From: Acidobacteriota bacterium
GTDB taxonomy: Bacteria > Acidobacteriota > Aminicenantia > Aminicenantales > Saccharicenantaceae
NCBI GenBank assembly: GCA_033549365.1
Contig: JAWSUF010000001.1
Coordinates: 62,001-126,000, forward strand
Direction: 5' to 3'
Length of the DNA stretch: 64,000 nt
Below are positions 31,444-40,555 of the stretch, piece by piece (within the stretch, counting starts at the first letter, position 1; each line of letters begins with the position of its first letter). A program made the translations under genes and the position numbers. The notes below the pieces were generated by a model, which saw only the letters and a list, made by a program, of their open reading frames with translations, was not told the origin of the DNA and did no database searches.

Positions 31444-33450
31444 ATGAACAAGCGGATTTATTCATTGTCGGCGGATGTTCCTGTTAAGCGCATGGCTTCC
31501 GTGGCTATCCTCTTGGGGGCTCTCAGTCTTTCTCCGGGACTCCTCTTCGCCGCCCAAGAAGAAGTGCCGTCCTCGCCTCTTCTCCATGTGCCTGTCGAAT
31601 CTTTCACCCACGGTGAAAAGATTCCATTTTCCCTTCTGATCGAAGGGGAAGCCGAATATGTCCGATTGCTCTTTCGCCATCACGGAATTGAGGAATTCCA
31701 GGTACGCCCGATGGACAGAACAATGGGAGCCGGATATGTTTTTCACCTTGAAACGGCCGACCTTCCGCATTTGACCCTGGAATATTATCTCGAAGCCGGC
31801 ATCGGCGGCGAAACGTTTCTGTTGCCGGTCGACGCCCCGAAATCCTGCTTTCAGGTCGAGGGCCAAAGCCTGGACGAAATCCCCGAAGTCCCCGAGAATC
31901 TCCCCGACCCGCAAGCGCAGAAAACAAAAATTGAATGGCCCTTGAATTTCACGGGCAGCACGGATTATCCCGTCTGGGAGGACGGACCCGTGGCCGATCC
32001 CGCCATGCAGAGTGCCGGCAATCTCGCCCTGGATCTGCGTCTTGGCCGCGATCCCAACAGTTATGTCATTTCCGCGAATACAAGCTATTCCAACCAGCCC
32101 ATGCCGGGAGAAAACCCGTTCAACCTGTCCAACATGCTGGTGTCACTGGCCTCCAACCATCACTCGCTCAAGGCCGGAGACCTGTTCATCCAGGAAACAG
32201 AGTTCACGGCCACGGGTCTCGGGCGGCGGGGCGTCTCCTACGGATTCGACAACCGGAAGATTACTTTTAGTTTTTTCAGCGTCCAGTCACAACAAGTCAA
32301 AGGTTTTGACGGGTTCGGCATTCCGAAGGCCGGAGTCGGACTGATCGGGGGATCCCTGGGTTTCCGATTCTGGCGGGATCGCCTGTCCATGAAAGCCGTA
32401 TTCGTCGACGGCAAGGACGATCCGCGGCTTGGAGCCAATGTCGGCGCTTCCTACTTCAATGCCACGGCCCGAAAGGGCCGGGTCGTGTCCCTGTCCCCGG
32501 AAGCGCGGTTGCTTCAGAACAAAATGACCTTGGGCGGAGAAATCGCCTTCAGCGAATTCGACGGGGATTTGTCCGACGAAGAGCCGGCACGCTCCGATCA
32601 CGCCTGGCGACTCGGTGGAGGCATGAATTTCGGTAAAGTCCAGGTTCAAAGCACCGTCCGCCGCATCGGGAAGGAATTTCAGCCCATCGGCCAGCAGTTC
32701 TTCACAAAGGACCGGCTCGGCCATGACACCACGTTGTCCGCGACTCTGGGGCGTTTGAACCTCTTCGGATCCTTCTCGGTCATGAGAGACAACGTCGACA
32801 GGAATCCGCAAGCCGATACGACGGGAATTCAGGCCGGCAATGTCAATATCAACTGGACGCCGTTCCGCTGGTTGTCCATGACTCTCGGTTACCAGATGAA
32901 CAGCCAGGACACCCGGCGGGATGACGGCTTCGTCCTTTTTCAGCAGGACAGCCGGATGAACGCCTTTTCCGGAGGGCTCAACCTAACCCTGGGATCGTCC
33001 ATGGTCCTGACCTTCCAGGCTTCGGAAACCGAACAGTCCAGCCGCCACAACCCTTCGGCGGCCATGACCAGCCGGGCCATCAATCTGGGCGGAATGTTCC
33101 GGGGAGGTCAGGTCTTGACGCTCAATCCCACCGTCAGCTACACGCATTCCCAAAGTCCGTATTCGGGAAATGACATGCACATGCTGGGGTCATTCGTTCT
33201 CATGGATGTCCAGATCATCCGCGAAATCCTGTCGACGGCGGTCTCCGGGTCCTATTCACGGACAGAGACGGGCGGATTCGGAGTCTCGGAAAACATCAAC
33301 GTCTCCGGCTTTTTAAACCTGAATCTCCGGAAACTGATCCGCATCGGAAATCTTGTCCTATCGGGACAAGGCAGCTATGGACAAATGGGCATGGGGGGGA
33401 TGACGCAAACGACGAAAGCCGCCGCCCTCAAATGCGATTTTTCCTTTTAG
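31444..33450 (+). CDS. Predicted outer-membrane beta-barrel protein with N-terminal beta domain
   Basis: A 668-residue protein with a signal peptide (about 15-36, ending LLFAAQ). It has an Ig-like beta-rich N-terminal domain (about 45-140) and then about 500 residues of alternating amphipathic strands, each with polar-aromatic ends (for example SYVISANTSYSNQ, SLKAGDLFIQETEFTATG, KITFSFFSVQSQ). The very last residues, KCDFSF, end in Phe, as required by the BAM outer-membrane insertion signal. No porin family is recognised. The next gene, 13 nt on, encodes a secreted PKD-repeat protein. The ATG at 31444 has no good Shine-Dalgarno, so the start is less certain than the frame. Confidence 0.72.
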   Translation: MNKRIYSLSADVPVKRMASVAILLGALSLSPGLLFAAQEEVPSSPLLHVPVESFTHGEKIPFSLLIEGEAEYVRLLFRHHGIEEFQVRPMDRTMGAGYVFHLETADLPHLTLEYYLEAGIGGETFLLPVDAPKSCFQVEGQSLDEIPEVPENLPDPQAQKTKIEWPLNFTGSTDYPVWEDGPVADPAMQSAGNLALDLRLGRDPNSYVISANTSYSNQPMPGENPFNLSNMLVSLASNHHSLKAGDLFIQETEFTATGLGRRGVSYGFDNRKITFSFFSVQSQQVKGFDGFGIPKAGVGLIGGSLGFRFWRDRLSMKAVFVDGKDDPRLGANVGASYFNATARKGRVVSLSPEARLLQNKMTLGGEIAFSEFDGDLSDEEPARSDHAWRLGGGMNFGKVQVQSTVRRIGKEFQPIGQQFFTKDRLGHDTTLSATLGRLNLFGSFSVMRDNVDRNPQADTTGIQAGNVNINWTPFRWLSMTLGYQMNSQDTRRDDGFVLFQQDSRMNAFSGGLNLTLGSSMVLTFQASETEQSSRHNPSAAMTSRAINLGGMFRGGQVLTLNPTVSYTHSQSPYSGNDMHMLGSFVLMDVQIIREILSTAVSGSYSRTETGGFGVSENINVSGFLNLNLRKLIRIGNLVLSGQGSYGQMGMGGMTQTTKAAALKCDFSF

Positions 33451-33463
33451 GCGGAAAACCAAG

Positions 33464-35917
33464 ATGAAGAACAATCAAAAATTCGTGCGAATCGGCCAGC
33501 GAGTCAGCGTCATTTTCCTGGCCGGCCTTCTGATCATCATCTCAGCTCAAGCTCAAAGCATCAGTCATCTCCCGACAAATCCCAACGTCGAGGAAAACAT
33601 CACATTCACTTATGTCTCTTACACAACGAGTCCAAAAGTCTATTGGTCTTTTGGAAACGGTGACTTCATGGAATCCTACACGCCGGTTGTCTATGCCTAC
33701 ACACAGGCAGGCACCTATACGGTTGTGGCCAGTACGCAAGAATTCGAGTCCGTTCAAACAACGGTAACCGTCCAGGAAAGACGGAGGGTCGAGTTTTCCC
33801 CATCCAGTCCCCTGGCCGGAGCATCCGTGAACTTTCAGGCGGTGAACTTTCTTGGGACTCAGGTCCGGTGGGATTTCGGCGACGGTACGATCCGCATCGG
33901 ATCCAAATTGGACACTCACACATACTCATCGCCGGGTCTCTATACTGTCAGAGCGGTGGATTTTGGAGGAAACTCCAACCACACCTTCTATGCCCAAGTC
34001 CAGGTTCAAATGCCTGCGACGACCATCACCTACACGCCGGCCCAACCCCGCATCAAGGAAAACGTGACTTTTCAAGCGGTGAATTTCCAGTCGAAAACGA
34101 CCATCCGCTGGGATTTCGGCGACGGCACGGTCCAAAGCGCTCCGCCCGCTTCGATCACTCACGCTTATCAAAATCCCGGAACCTATCTTGTTCGGGCCTA
34201 TGACGACGGCGGGACGACCGTGACGGCCTCCGTCCAAATCCGGGTTTACGGGCCGCCGAGCATCGGCTACGAACCGGAAAATCCCCGAACCGGGGAACTG
34301 GTGACTTTTCAAGCCCACGAATTTTTTTCCAAAACGACCATCCGCTGGGATTTCGGCGACGGCACGATCCAAAGCGGACCACCGCCCACGATGACTCATG
34401 TCTATAGAAACCCCGGAACCTATCTTGTCCGAGCCTACGACGACGGCGGTGCGGCCCTGACGGCTTCAATCAGTCTTCGTGTCCATCTTCCGGCCTCGCT
34501 GAGCTTCGATCCCGAGATGCCGCGCGCTGGAAAACCGGTCACCTTCCATGCCCAGGGATTCATTTCGGCGTCGATCCGCTGGGATTTCGGCGACGGCACG
34601 ATCCAAACGGCCCCCACGCCCTCAGTCACCCATACTTACCAAAACGCCGGACAATATTTCGTCCAGGCTTATGACGGCGACAGACGAACCGTAACCGCCT
34701 CGATCTCCGTTCGCGTCCATCCGCCGGCATCCCTGGCTTTTCATCCCGAAGACCCAAGGCCGGATGAGCCCGTGACCTTCCGGGCAATCAACTTTTTTTC
34801 GACAATCCTGATCCGATGGGACTTCGGGGACGGAACCATCGTGAATGACATGCAACCGCCGGAAATCGCCCACACCTATCGGAATCCTGGGACCTACTTT
34901 GTCCGTGCCTATGACGGCGGGGGATCCGAAGAGACGGCTTCCCTGCCGGTTCAGATCCTTCCCGCCCGCATGATCGCCGTTTCTCCGCCTCAACCGCGGG
35001 TGGGGGAACCCACAATTCTCCGTGCGGTCAATTTCATTTCTCCACGAGTCCTCTGGGATTTGGGAGACGGGACGCTCCCTTTCGAGGCAGGACACGAAAT
35101 TATCCATACATTCAACCGGGAAGGACCCATCCGGGTTGCGGCCTCCGATTCCCGGCGCGGCGTGATCGTGGAGACCACCGTCCCCCTGACCGTGTTTCCG
35201 CGCGAAGGACCGAGATCTCTTTTTAAGATTTCCTTCATCAGTCTGCGTTTTTCCGACGGCAAGCCCTACAAGGTCGTCCCCAAGAATGACCTGGGACTTC
35301 AGGCCTTCGCCGAAATCAAATATGAGGGAACAGGCATTCTGATCGCCCAATGGCTTATCAACGGTGCGCCGTTTCGAGCGGTCTCACAAGCCCTGTCGTT
35401 CGCTGAGTCCATCACCATCGATTCCGGGCCGATTCCCGGGCTGCCCGCTTTTCTCCCGGGACTTCACGAGGTCACTCTGGCCATTTTTCAGCCCGAAGTC
35501 GAATTTGAGATTCCGGCCATCCGCTATTTCGTCACGGTCGATCCCGCCTCCATCAAACCCCCGGAAATCGAATTGTCCCTGTCCGGCGCCAGAAAACTGG
35601 ACGGAGAACTCCTCCCTGCGGATGCGGGACGCATCGACGCGCCGGCGGCGGAGCATCTCCTGTTGCAGGGAACCGTCCGAAACGACGACCCCGCCGACAT
35701 CGCTTTTGCTCTCCTGCGGGTTCATCTGGAAGAAGAGTTGATCGATCAGAAGCTTCTGAAGGACTTGAAGTCCGGAGAACAAAGATCTTTCGAGTCGTCC
35801 GTTTTCAACGGCTCCGGAACAGCCAAATCGGTTTTTCTGACGCTTTATGATATTTCCTCAAGTCCGGCCCGAATTTTATCCATCCGGGAGATCAAAATCG
35901 TGCCGTTGGACAAATAA
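33464..35917 (+). CDS. Secreted protein with seven PKD repeats
   Basis: An 817-residue exported protein (signal peptide about 12-31, ending SAQAQ). It contains seven tandem PKD (polycystic kidney disease) beta-sandwich repeats of about 79 residues from about residue 40 to 590. Each has the core WDFGDGT followed 20-25 residues later by H.Y..PGTY.VRAYD; the first is degenerate (WSFGNGD) and the seventh is WDLGDGT. After the repeats, a C-terminal region (about 595-817) is beta-rich and without a known family. PKD repeats usually serve as extended spacers or protein- or glycan-binding modules at the surface. With the barrel gene 13 nt upstream, a surface-display pair is a reasonable inference. 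Confidence 0.85.
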   Translation: MKNNQKFVRIGQRVSVIFLAGLLIIISAQAQSISHLPTNPNVEENITFTYVSYTTSPKVYWSFGNGDFMESYTPVVYAYTQAGTYTVVASTQEFESVQTTVTVQERRRVEFSPSSPLAGASVNFQAVNFLGTQVRWDFGDGTIRIGSKLDTHTYSSPGLYTVRAVDFGGNSNHTFYAQVQVQMPATTITYTPAQPRIKENVTFQAVNFQSKTTIRWDFGDGTVQSAPPASITHAYQNPGTYLVRAYDDGGTTVTASVQIRVYGPPSIGYEPENPRTGELVTFQAHEFFSKTTIRWDFGDGTIQSGPPPTMTHVYRNPGTYLVRAYDDGGAALTASISLRVHLPASLSFDPEMPRAGKPVTFHAQGFISASIRWDFGDGTIQTAPTPSVTHTYQNAGQYFVQAYDGDRRTVTASISVRVHPPASLAFHPEDPRPDEPVTFRAINFFSTILIRWDFGDGTIVNDMQPPEIAHTYRNPGTYFVRAYDGGGSEETASLPVQILPARMIAVSPPQPRVGEPTILRAVNFISPRVLWDLGDGTLPFEAGHEIIHTFNREGPIRVAASDSRRGVIVETTVPLTVFPREGPRSLFKISFISLRFSDGKPYKVVPKNDLGLQAFAEIKYEGTGILIAQWLINGAPFRAVSQALSFAESITIDSGPIPGLPAFLPGLHEVTLAIFQPEVEFEIPAIRYFVTVDPASIKPPEIELSLSGARKLDGELLPADAGRIDAPAAEHLLLQGTVRNDDPADIAFALLRVHLEEELIDQKLLKDLKSGEQRSFESSVFNGSGTAKSVFLTLYDISSSPARILSIREIKIVPLDK
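33795..35195 (+). repeat. Tandem DNA repeats encoding PKD domains
   Basis: Units of about 231-240 bp. A motif with the bases GGGATTTCGGCGACGG recurs near 33870, 34110, 34347 and 34578, with degenerate copies near 34817 and 35056. Copies 3 and 4 share a run of about 35 identical bases. This region is prone to recombination or assembly collapse. Confidence 0.85.
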
Positions 35918-35978
35918 CTCCTGAGACAAAAGAGTCCGATGCACGTTGTGTTGGTCTTGAAGAATTCCGAATCGAGGA

Positions 35979-36878
35979 CTATTCCTCGAGGATGTAGTTG
36001 TAGGGGTTGACGGCTCGTCCGTCCACCTTGACTTCGTAATGGACATGGGGGCCGAGAGCTTTGCCCGTCTTCCCTATCGCACCGATCAGATCGCCTCTTT
36101 TGACTTTTTGCCCGGCTTTGACATTCATCCGGCTGAGGTGTCCGTAGGTCGTTGTGATGCCGCCCGTGTGGCTGAGGACGACATTGTTCCCCAACATCTT
36201 GTCAAAAGCCGCCCGGACGACGATGCCGTCGGCGGTCGCCACAACGGGATTGCCGTGATTGGTGGCGATATCGATTCCGTAGTGAAATGTGCGTTTGCCC
36301 GTGAACGGATCGGCGCGGTATCCAAAGGGCGAAGAGAGCCACCCGGCGGTGGGCCAGATGGTCGGGGTGGATGCCAGCCTTGCGGCCTGGCTTTCAAAAA
36401 AGTTGACCAGTGTCCCGAGATTGTTTTCGACGCTCGAGGCTTTCTGCGCCAGATTCTGGACGGCGGCCAGCGAAAGATTCTGCGCCGGAACGGGGTCGGG
36501 TTCGCCGAGGGAATCGGGGCCGCCGCCCCCCAGACCGGCCTCATCACCGATGATGTCGGGGGATTTCAGACCGGCCATGATATTCAGTTTTTTGGCATAG
36601 TTTTCGTAGCTGGCAATGGTCCCCTTGAGGTTCTTGACGTAGCTTTCGTAACTTTCCAGCCGGTCGCTCTGCTCGGCCATTTCGATATTCAACTGCTTGT
36701 GTCGGTTTCTGAGAGACGACATGGAAAAATAGTCGATCAAGACGGCGGATAAGACCACACCGAAGAGAATCGAGGCGCCGATCAACACTCTCAGCCGTCT
36801 TCTGGAAAAAGCCAGAGTCCGGCAGTTCGTTTTCGTATGAGGAACGATAATGATAGAAAGGTGTTTGTTTCCAGGCAT
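35979..36878 (-). CDS. M23-family (LytM-type) peptidase with coiled coil
   Basis: A 299-residue envelope protein. An N-terminal membrane helix (about 30-53) is followed by a coiled coil (about 58-100: LRNRHKQLNIEMAEQSDRLE...), a Gly/Pro-rich spacer and the M23 domain (about 180-295). The metal and catalytic residues are seen in TFHYGIDIATNHGNPVVATADG (HxxxD) and in GPHVHYEVKVDG (HxH). Such proteins cut or sense cross-links of peptidoglycan; with all four motif residues present it should be active. I chose the ATG at 36878, which has a short GAAGAG Shine-Dalgarno; a GTG 21 nt earlier lies closer to the -10 box. Confidence 0.9.
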   Translation of the reverse strand: MPGNKHLSIIIVPHTKTNCRTLAFSRRRLRVLIGASILFGVVLSAVLIDYFSMSSLRNRHKQLNIEMAEQSDRLESYESYVKNLKGTIASYENYAKKLNIMAGLKSPDIIGDEAGLGGGGPDSLGEPDPVPAQNLSLAAVQNLAQKASSVENNLGTLVNFFESQAARLASTPTIWPTAGWLSSPFGYRADPFTGKRTFHYGIDIATNHGNPVVATADGIVVRAAFDKMLGNNVVLSHTGGITTTYGHLSRMNVKAGQKVKRGDLIGAIGKTGKALGPHVHYEVKVDGRAVNPYNYILEE

Positions 36879-36890
36879 AATCTCTTCAAT

Positions 36891-36919
36891 TACTAACACA
36901 AGCGGAAAAAAGATGTCAA
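36891..36919 (-). promoter_or_regulatory. Promoter of the M23 peptidase gene
   Basis: Minus-strand TTGACA (36914-36919), 17 bp, TTAGTA (36891-36896). The leader would be only about 5 nt. Confidence 0.5.
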
Positions 36920-36935
36920 GCTCTTTTTTCCCGCC

Positions 36936-37697
36936 TCAACCGCCGCAGAGGACGGATCCTCCGTTGACGTTCAGGATCTCGCCCGTTATATGGACGGCCA
37001 GATCGGATGCCAGAAACAGAATGGGCCCTGCAATATCATCCGGATCAGGAATACGGCGCAGAGGAATGGAGAGACGGACTTTTTCGCGGAAATCATGATC
37101 GGAGAAGACGCCGGCGCTCATATCGGTGTCCACCCAGCCCGGAGCGACGCAGTTGACCCGGATGCCGTGAGGGGCCAGTTCCACGGCCAGAGATTTCGTC
37201 AAGGCATGGAGGGCGCCTTTGGAAGCCGCATAATGGGAGTGGAACGCCTCTCCCCGGACACCGGCCGTCGAGGTGACATTGATGATGGCGCCGCGGCGGG
37301 CCTTTTTCATGGACGGAACGACGGCGTTCACGGCATAGAAAACGCCGTCGAGGTTCGCGGCCATGGTCTCACGGTAAACCGCTTCGTCCATATCTCCCAT
37401 TTCAAGATACGTCCAGATGCCGGCGTTGTTGACCAGGATATCCAGTCCCCCCCAGGATTCAAGCGTTCCTGCGACCGCACCTTCCAGTTCGGTTCGGGAT
37501 GCGGTATCGGCTTTGAAAACGAGACCCCGGCGTCCGGTCTTTTCGATATCCCGGAGAACGCTCTCCGCAGCCTCCTGGTCCCGGAGGTATGTCAGGGCCA
37601 CGTCGCAACCCGCCGCGGCGAAAAATCGGGCCGCCGAACGCCCGATGCCCCGTGAGCCGCCGGTGATCAGGACTTTGCGATCGTCAAGTCGAATCAT
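36936..37697 (-). CDS. Short-chain dehydrogenase/reductase
   Basis: A 253-residue classical SDR. The NAD(P)-binding TGGSRGIGR is at about residues 12-20, NNAG at about 88-91, the catalytic Ser in NVTSTAGV, and the Tyr-Lys pair in YAASK. The close match to FabG-like proteins (CVAPGWVDTDM, then LFLASDLAVHITGEILNVNGG) suggests a 3-oxoacyl-ACP reductase or related alcohol dehydrogenase; the substrate cannot be decided. The ATG at 37697 has GGAG about 8 nt upstream; the longer frame runs into the acnB 3' end. It lies 13 nt downstream of acnB. Confidence 0.9.
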   Translation of the reverse strand: MIRLDDRKVLITGGSRGIGRSAARFFAAAGCDVALTYLRDQEAAESVLRDIEKTGRRGLVFKADTASRTELEGAVAGTLESWGGLDILVNNAGIWTYLEMGDMDEAVYRETMAANLDGVFYAVNAVVPSMKKARRGAIINVTSTAGVRGEAFHSHYAASKGALHALTKSLAVELAPHGIRVNCVAPGWVDTDMSAGVFSDHDFREKVRLSIPLRRIPDPDDIAGPILFLASDLAVHITGEILNVNGGSVLCGG

Positions 37698-37710
37698 GAC
37701 CTGTTCTCCT

Positions 37711-40254
37711 TCACGGGATATAGCCGAGGTTGAAATCGCCCATTTTGTCGAACGATAGATACTGATAGATTTCGGCCTCATGCGGCTGTATTTTTTCCCG
37801 CATGACGGCGAAGTATTCCTCCGGAGTCGGCAGAACGCCCTTGAGGGCGGCCACGGCGGCCACTTCCGCCGATCCCAGATAAACCCCGGCCCCGTCGCCC
37901 ATCCTGTCGTCGAAATTCCGGGTCGAAGTCGAAACCACGGTCGTTTTCGGGCGGACGCGCGCCTGGTTGCCCATGCAGAGAGAGCAGCCCGGGATTTCCG
38001 TCCGGGCTCCGGCCGCGGAAAATACGGAATAGAGGCCTTCGCGCATGAGCTGCGCGGCGTCCATCTTGGTCGGCGGCGTGATCCAGAGATTGACCGGGAG
38101 ATATCCGGCCCTGTCGAAAATCCGGGCGGCCGCCCTGAAGTGTCCGATGTTGGTCATGCATGAACCGATAAAGACCTCGTCGACCTTGTTTCCGGCGACT
38201 TCGGACAGAAGTTTGACGTCGTCCGGATCGTTCGGACAGGCCAGGATGGGTTCCCGGATGTCGGCCAGGTCGATGTCCAAAACAGCGGCGTAGGAGGCGC
38301 TGTTGTCCCGCCGGAGAAGGGACGGTGCCTCCAACCAGCGGAGGCAGGCTTCGATCCGGCGCCGGAGCGTTCCGGCGTCACGGTAGCCCTCCGCAATCAT
38401 CCGTTCCATGAGAGCGATGTTACTCCGCAGAAACTCGGCCGTTCGCGCTTCCGAAAGCGCAATTGTGCCCCCTGCGGCGGATCTCTCGGCCGTGGCATCG
38501 GTCAACTCATAGGTCTGCTCGACGGTCAGGTCTTCCAGACCTTCCATCTCGAGAACACGGCCGTTGAAAATGTTGGTCTTGCCTTTTTTGGCGACCGTGA
38601 GCAAACCCTTTTGTATCGCAAACCAGGGGATGGCGTTCACGACATCGCGAAGGGTGATCCCGGGGTTGAGGCGGCCCTTGAATCGGACGAGCACCGACTC
38701 CGGCATGTCGAGCGGCATGAATCCCAGGGCGCCGGCGAAGGCGACCAGCCCGGACCCGGCCGGGAAGCTGAGGCCCATCGGGAAACGTGTATGGGAATCG
38801 CCGCCCGTCCCGAGCGTGTCGGGAAGAATCAGGCGGTTGAGCCAGGAGTGAATGACCCCGTCTCCCGGTTTGAGGGCGACGCCTTTTCTCTCGATCACAA
38901 AAGCCGCGAGATGGCCGTGCATCCGGACATCGGCCGGTTTGGGATAGGCCGCCGTATGGCAGAAAGACTGCATGAACAGGTCCGCCTGAAATTCGAGACA
39001 GGCCAGTTCCTTGAGTTCATCGGCGGTCATGGGCCCGGTCGTGTCCTGGGATCCCACGGTCGTCATCCTGGGTTCGCAGGCCGTTCCGGGAAGGACGCCT
39101 TCGAGACCACAGGCCCGGCCGACAATCTTTTGGGCAAGGCTGTAGCCCTGTCCGGATGCGGGACGGGGGTTGTCGACGGGAATGAAGATATCCGAGGGAT
39201 CGAGACCCAGCGCTTTGCGGGCCTCGTTCGTCAGCCGGCGCCCGATGATGAGGTTGAGCCGGCCGCCGGCCCGGAACTCATCGGGCAGGGTTGCGGGTTT
39301 GATTTCAAATTGCGCCCGCTCCGCCCCGGCGGCATCGCGAATCACTCTCGCATGGGTGTCGACGACAACGGCGTCTCCCGTTTTCAACCCCCCGGCCTTG
39401 CACATCAGGGGCAGACCGCCGGAATCCTCCGTCGTATTGAAAAAGATGGGGGCGATCAGGCCGCCCAGAACAACGCCTCCCCTCCTCTTGTTCGGGACAA
39501 AGGGGATGTCTTCACCGATATGCCACATCAGGGAGTTGCAGGCGGATTTTCGCGAGGACCCGGTCCCCACGACATCTCCGGCAAAAATGACGCGATGCCC
39601 TTCCTCACGGAACTTGCGGATGGTTTCGATCCCTTCGGGAAAACGCGTCTCGCCCATGGAGAGGGCATGAAGCGGGATATCCGGGCGGCTCCAGGCATGC
39701 CTGGCCGGAGAAAAATCATCGGTGTTGATTTCGCCTTCGACTTTGAAGATCCGGCCTTCGATTTGATCGGGAAGAGCCGGACGCGAAAGAAACCACTCTC
39801 CATCCGCCCAGGATTGGAGAACGCTTTTCGCCCGCGGGTTCGTCCGGGATTTTTCGACGACGGCGTCGAAGGCTCCGTAGACGAGAACGACGTTTTTCAG
39901 GGCCGCGGCCGCATCCTCTCCAAGCTCTTCATCGTCGAGAAGGGTGACAAGTGGTTCGACGTTTGTGCCGCCGAGCATGGTCCCGAGCAGAAAAACGGCC
40001 TCCTTTTTCGAGACCGCGGGCGAGTTCTTTTTCCCGCGGGCCACGGCAGCCAGCCATTCGGCCTTGACCTGTGCCGCCGGATCCACTCCGGGAGGGATCC
40101 TGTCCCGCAAAAGACCGAGGAGAAGACGTTCACTTGCCGGTTCGGGTTTTTCGAGCCCGCGGCAAACTTCAGCCGTCTGTTCCGGGTTCAGGGGAAGGGG
40201 GGGGATTCCCTGACGGAGGCGTTCGGCTTCATGTTGAAAATAGGCATCCAGCAT
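37711..40254 (-). CDS. acnB: Aconitate hydratase B
   Basis: An 847-residue aconitase of the AcnB type, which interconverts citrate and isocitrate in the TCA cycle with a 4Fe-4S cluster. The HEAT-like N-terminal domain (about 1-160) and swivel domain precede the catalytic core, the AcnB order. Cluster cysteines are visible in VFIGSCMTNIGHFRAA (about 746-761) and in CSLCMGNQARV (two Cys). MTTVGSQDTTGPMTADE and FMQSFCHTAAYPKP are typical AcnB segments. AAAGGAG lies 6 nt before the ATG at 40254; an adjacent ATG at 40257 is closer to it. It is divergent from mdh, with a long inverted repeat between their promoters. Confidence 0.96.
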   Translation of the reverse strand: MLDAYFQHEAERLRQGIPPLPLNPEQTAEVCRGLEKPEPASERLLLGLLRDRIPPGVDPAAQVKAEWLAAVARGKKNSPAVSKKEAVFLLGTMLGGTNVEPLVTLLDDEELGEDAAAALKNVVLVYGAFDAVVEKSRTNPRAKSVLQSWADGEWFLSRPALPDQIEGRIFKVEGEINTDDFSPARHAWSRPDIPLHALSMGETRFPEGIETIRKFREEGHRVIFAGDVVGTGSSRKSACNSLMWHIGEDIPFVPNKRRGGVVLGGLIAPIFFNTTEDSGGLPLMCKAGGLKTGDAVVVDTHARVIRDAAGAERAQFEIKPATLPDEFRAGGRLNLIIGRRLTNEARKALGLDPSDIFIPVDNPRPASGQGYSLAQKIVGRACGLEGVLPGTACEPRMTTVGSQDTTGPMTADELKELACLEFQADLFMQSFCHTAAYPKPADVRMHGHLAAFVIERKGVALKPGDGVIHSWLNRLILPDTLGTGGDSHTRFPMGLSFPAGSGLVAFAGALGFMPLDMPESVLVRFKGRLNPGITLRDVVNAIPWFAIQKGLLTVAKKGKTNIFNGRVLEMEGLEDLTVEQTYELTDATAERSAAGGTIALSEARTAEFLRSNIALMERMIAEGYRDAGTLRRRIEACLRWLEAPSLLRRDNSASYAAVLDIDLADIREPILACPNDPDDVKLLSEVAGNKVDEVFIGSCMTNIGHFRAAARIFDRAGYLPVNLWITPPTKMDAAQLMREGLYSVFSAAGARTEIPGCSLCMGNQARVRPKTTVVSTSTRNFDDRMGDGAGVYLGSAEVAAVAALKGVLPTPEEYFAVMREKIQPHEAEIYQYLSFDKMGDFNLGYIP

Positions 40255-40364
40255 CATGATCTCCTTTGAAGGCCGGACGCCGGGCAATTCTGAGCCGGAA
40301 ACTCTCCGGCTCCGGCCGGACCACGGCGCCGAACCGGAAATTTCGTCCTCTGTGGACACTTCTC

Positions 40365-40393
40365 TGTATAAACCCATCTTCCCGATTTGTCAA
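40365..40393 (-). promoter_or_regulatory. acnB: Promoter of acnB
   Basis: Minus-strand TTGACA (40388-40393), 17 bp, TATACA (40365-40370). The leader is about 105 nt. Confidence 0.75.
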
Positions 40394-40402
40394 AAACTCA
40401 GG

Positions 40403-40478
40403 CTCCGGGGTTGTACGTGACAACACTTTTTATGCCTCCCTTTTCACAACACCGGCGTTATCACGTAAAACCCCGGAG
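40403..40478. promoter_or_regulatory. Long imperfect inverted repeat between acnB and mdh promoters
   Basis: Left arm 40403-40424 and right arm 40457-40478 are reverse complements over 22 bp with two mismatches, separated by 32 bp. Within each arm is a motif of the form TTkTACGTGAyAA, itself partly palindromic. The left arm starts 9 bp from the acnB -35 box and the right arm abuts the mdh -35 box. Confidence 0.7.
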
Positions 40479-40508
40479 TTGATTTCGAGATGGGGTTCGT
40501 TATAGAAT
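40479..40508 (+). promoter_or_regulatory. mdh: Promoter of mdh
   Basis: TTGATT (40479-40484) and TATAGAAT (40501-40508); the spacer is 16 or 18 bp depending on register. Confidence 0.6.
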
Positions 40509-40555
40509 AAGTTTTCCAAAACAACGGCAACAAATCCCACGAAGGAGGTTCACGC

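Noticed and set aside
33795-35195. CRISPR-like repeat array
   Set aside because: The repeats are in-frame PKD coding units of about 237 bp, not short direct repeats with spacers.
38611-40269. 552-codon plus-strand open frame
   Set aside because: It is the antisense of acnB, whose iron-sulfur cysteines and length are correct.
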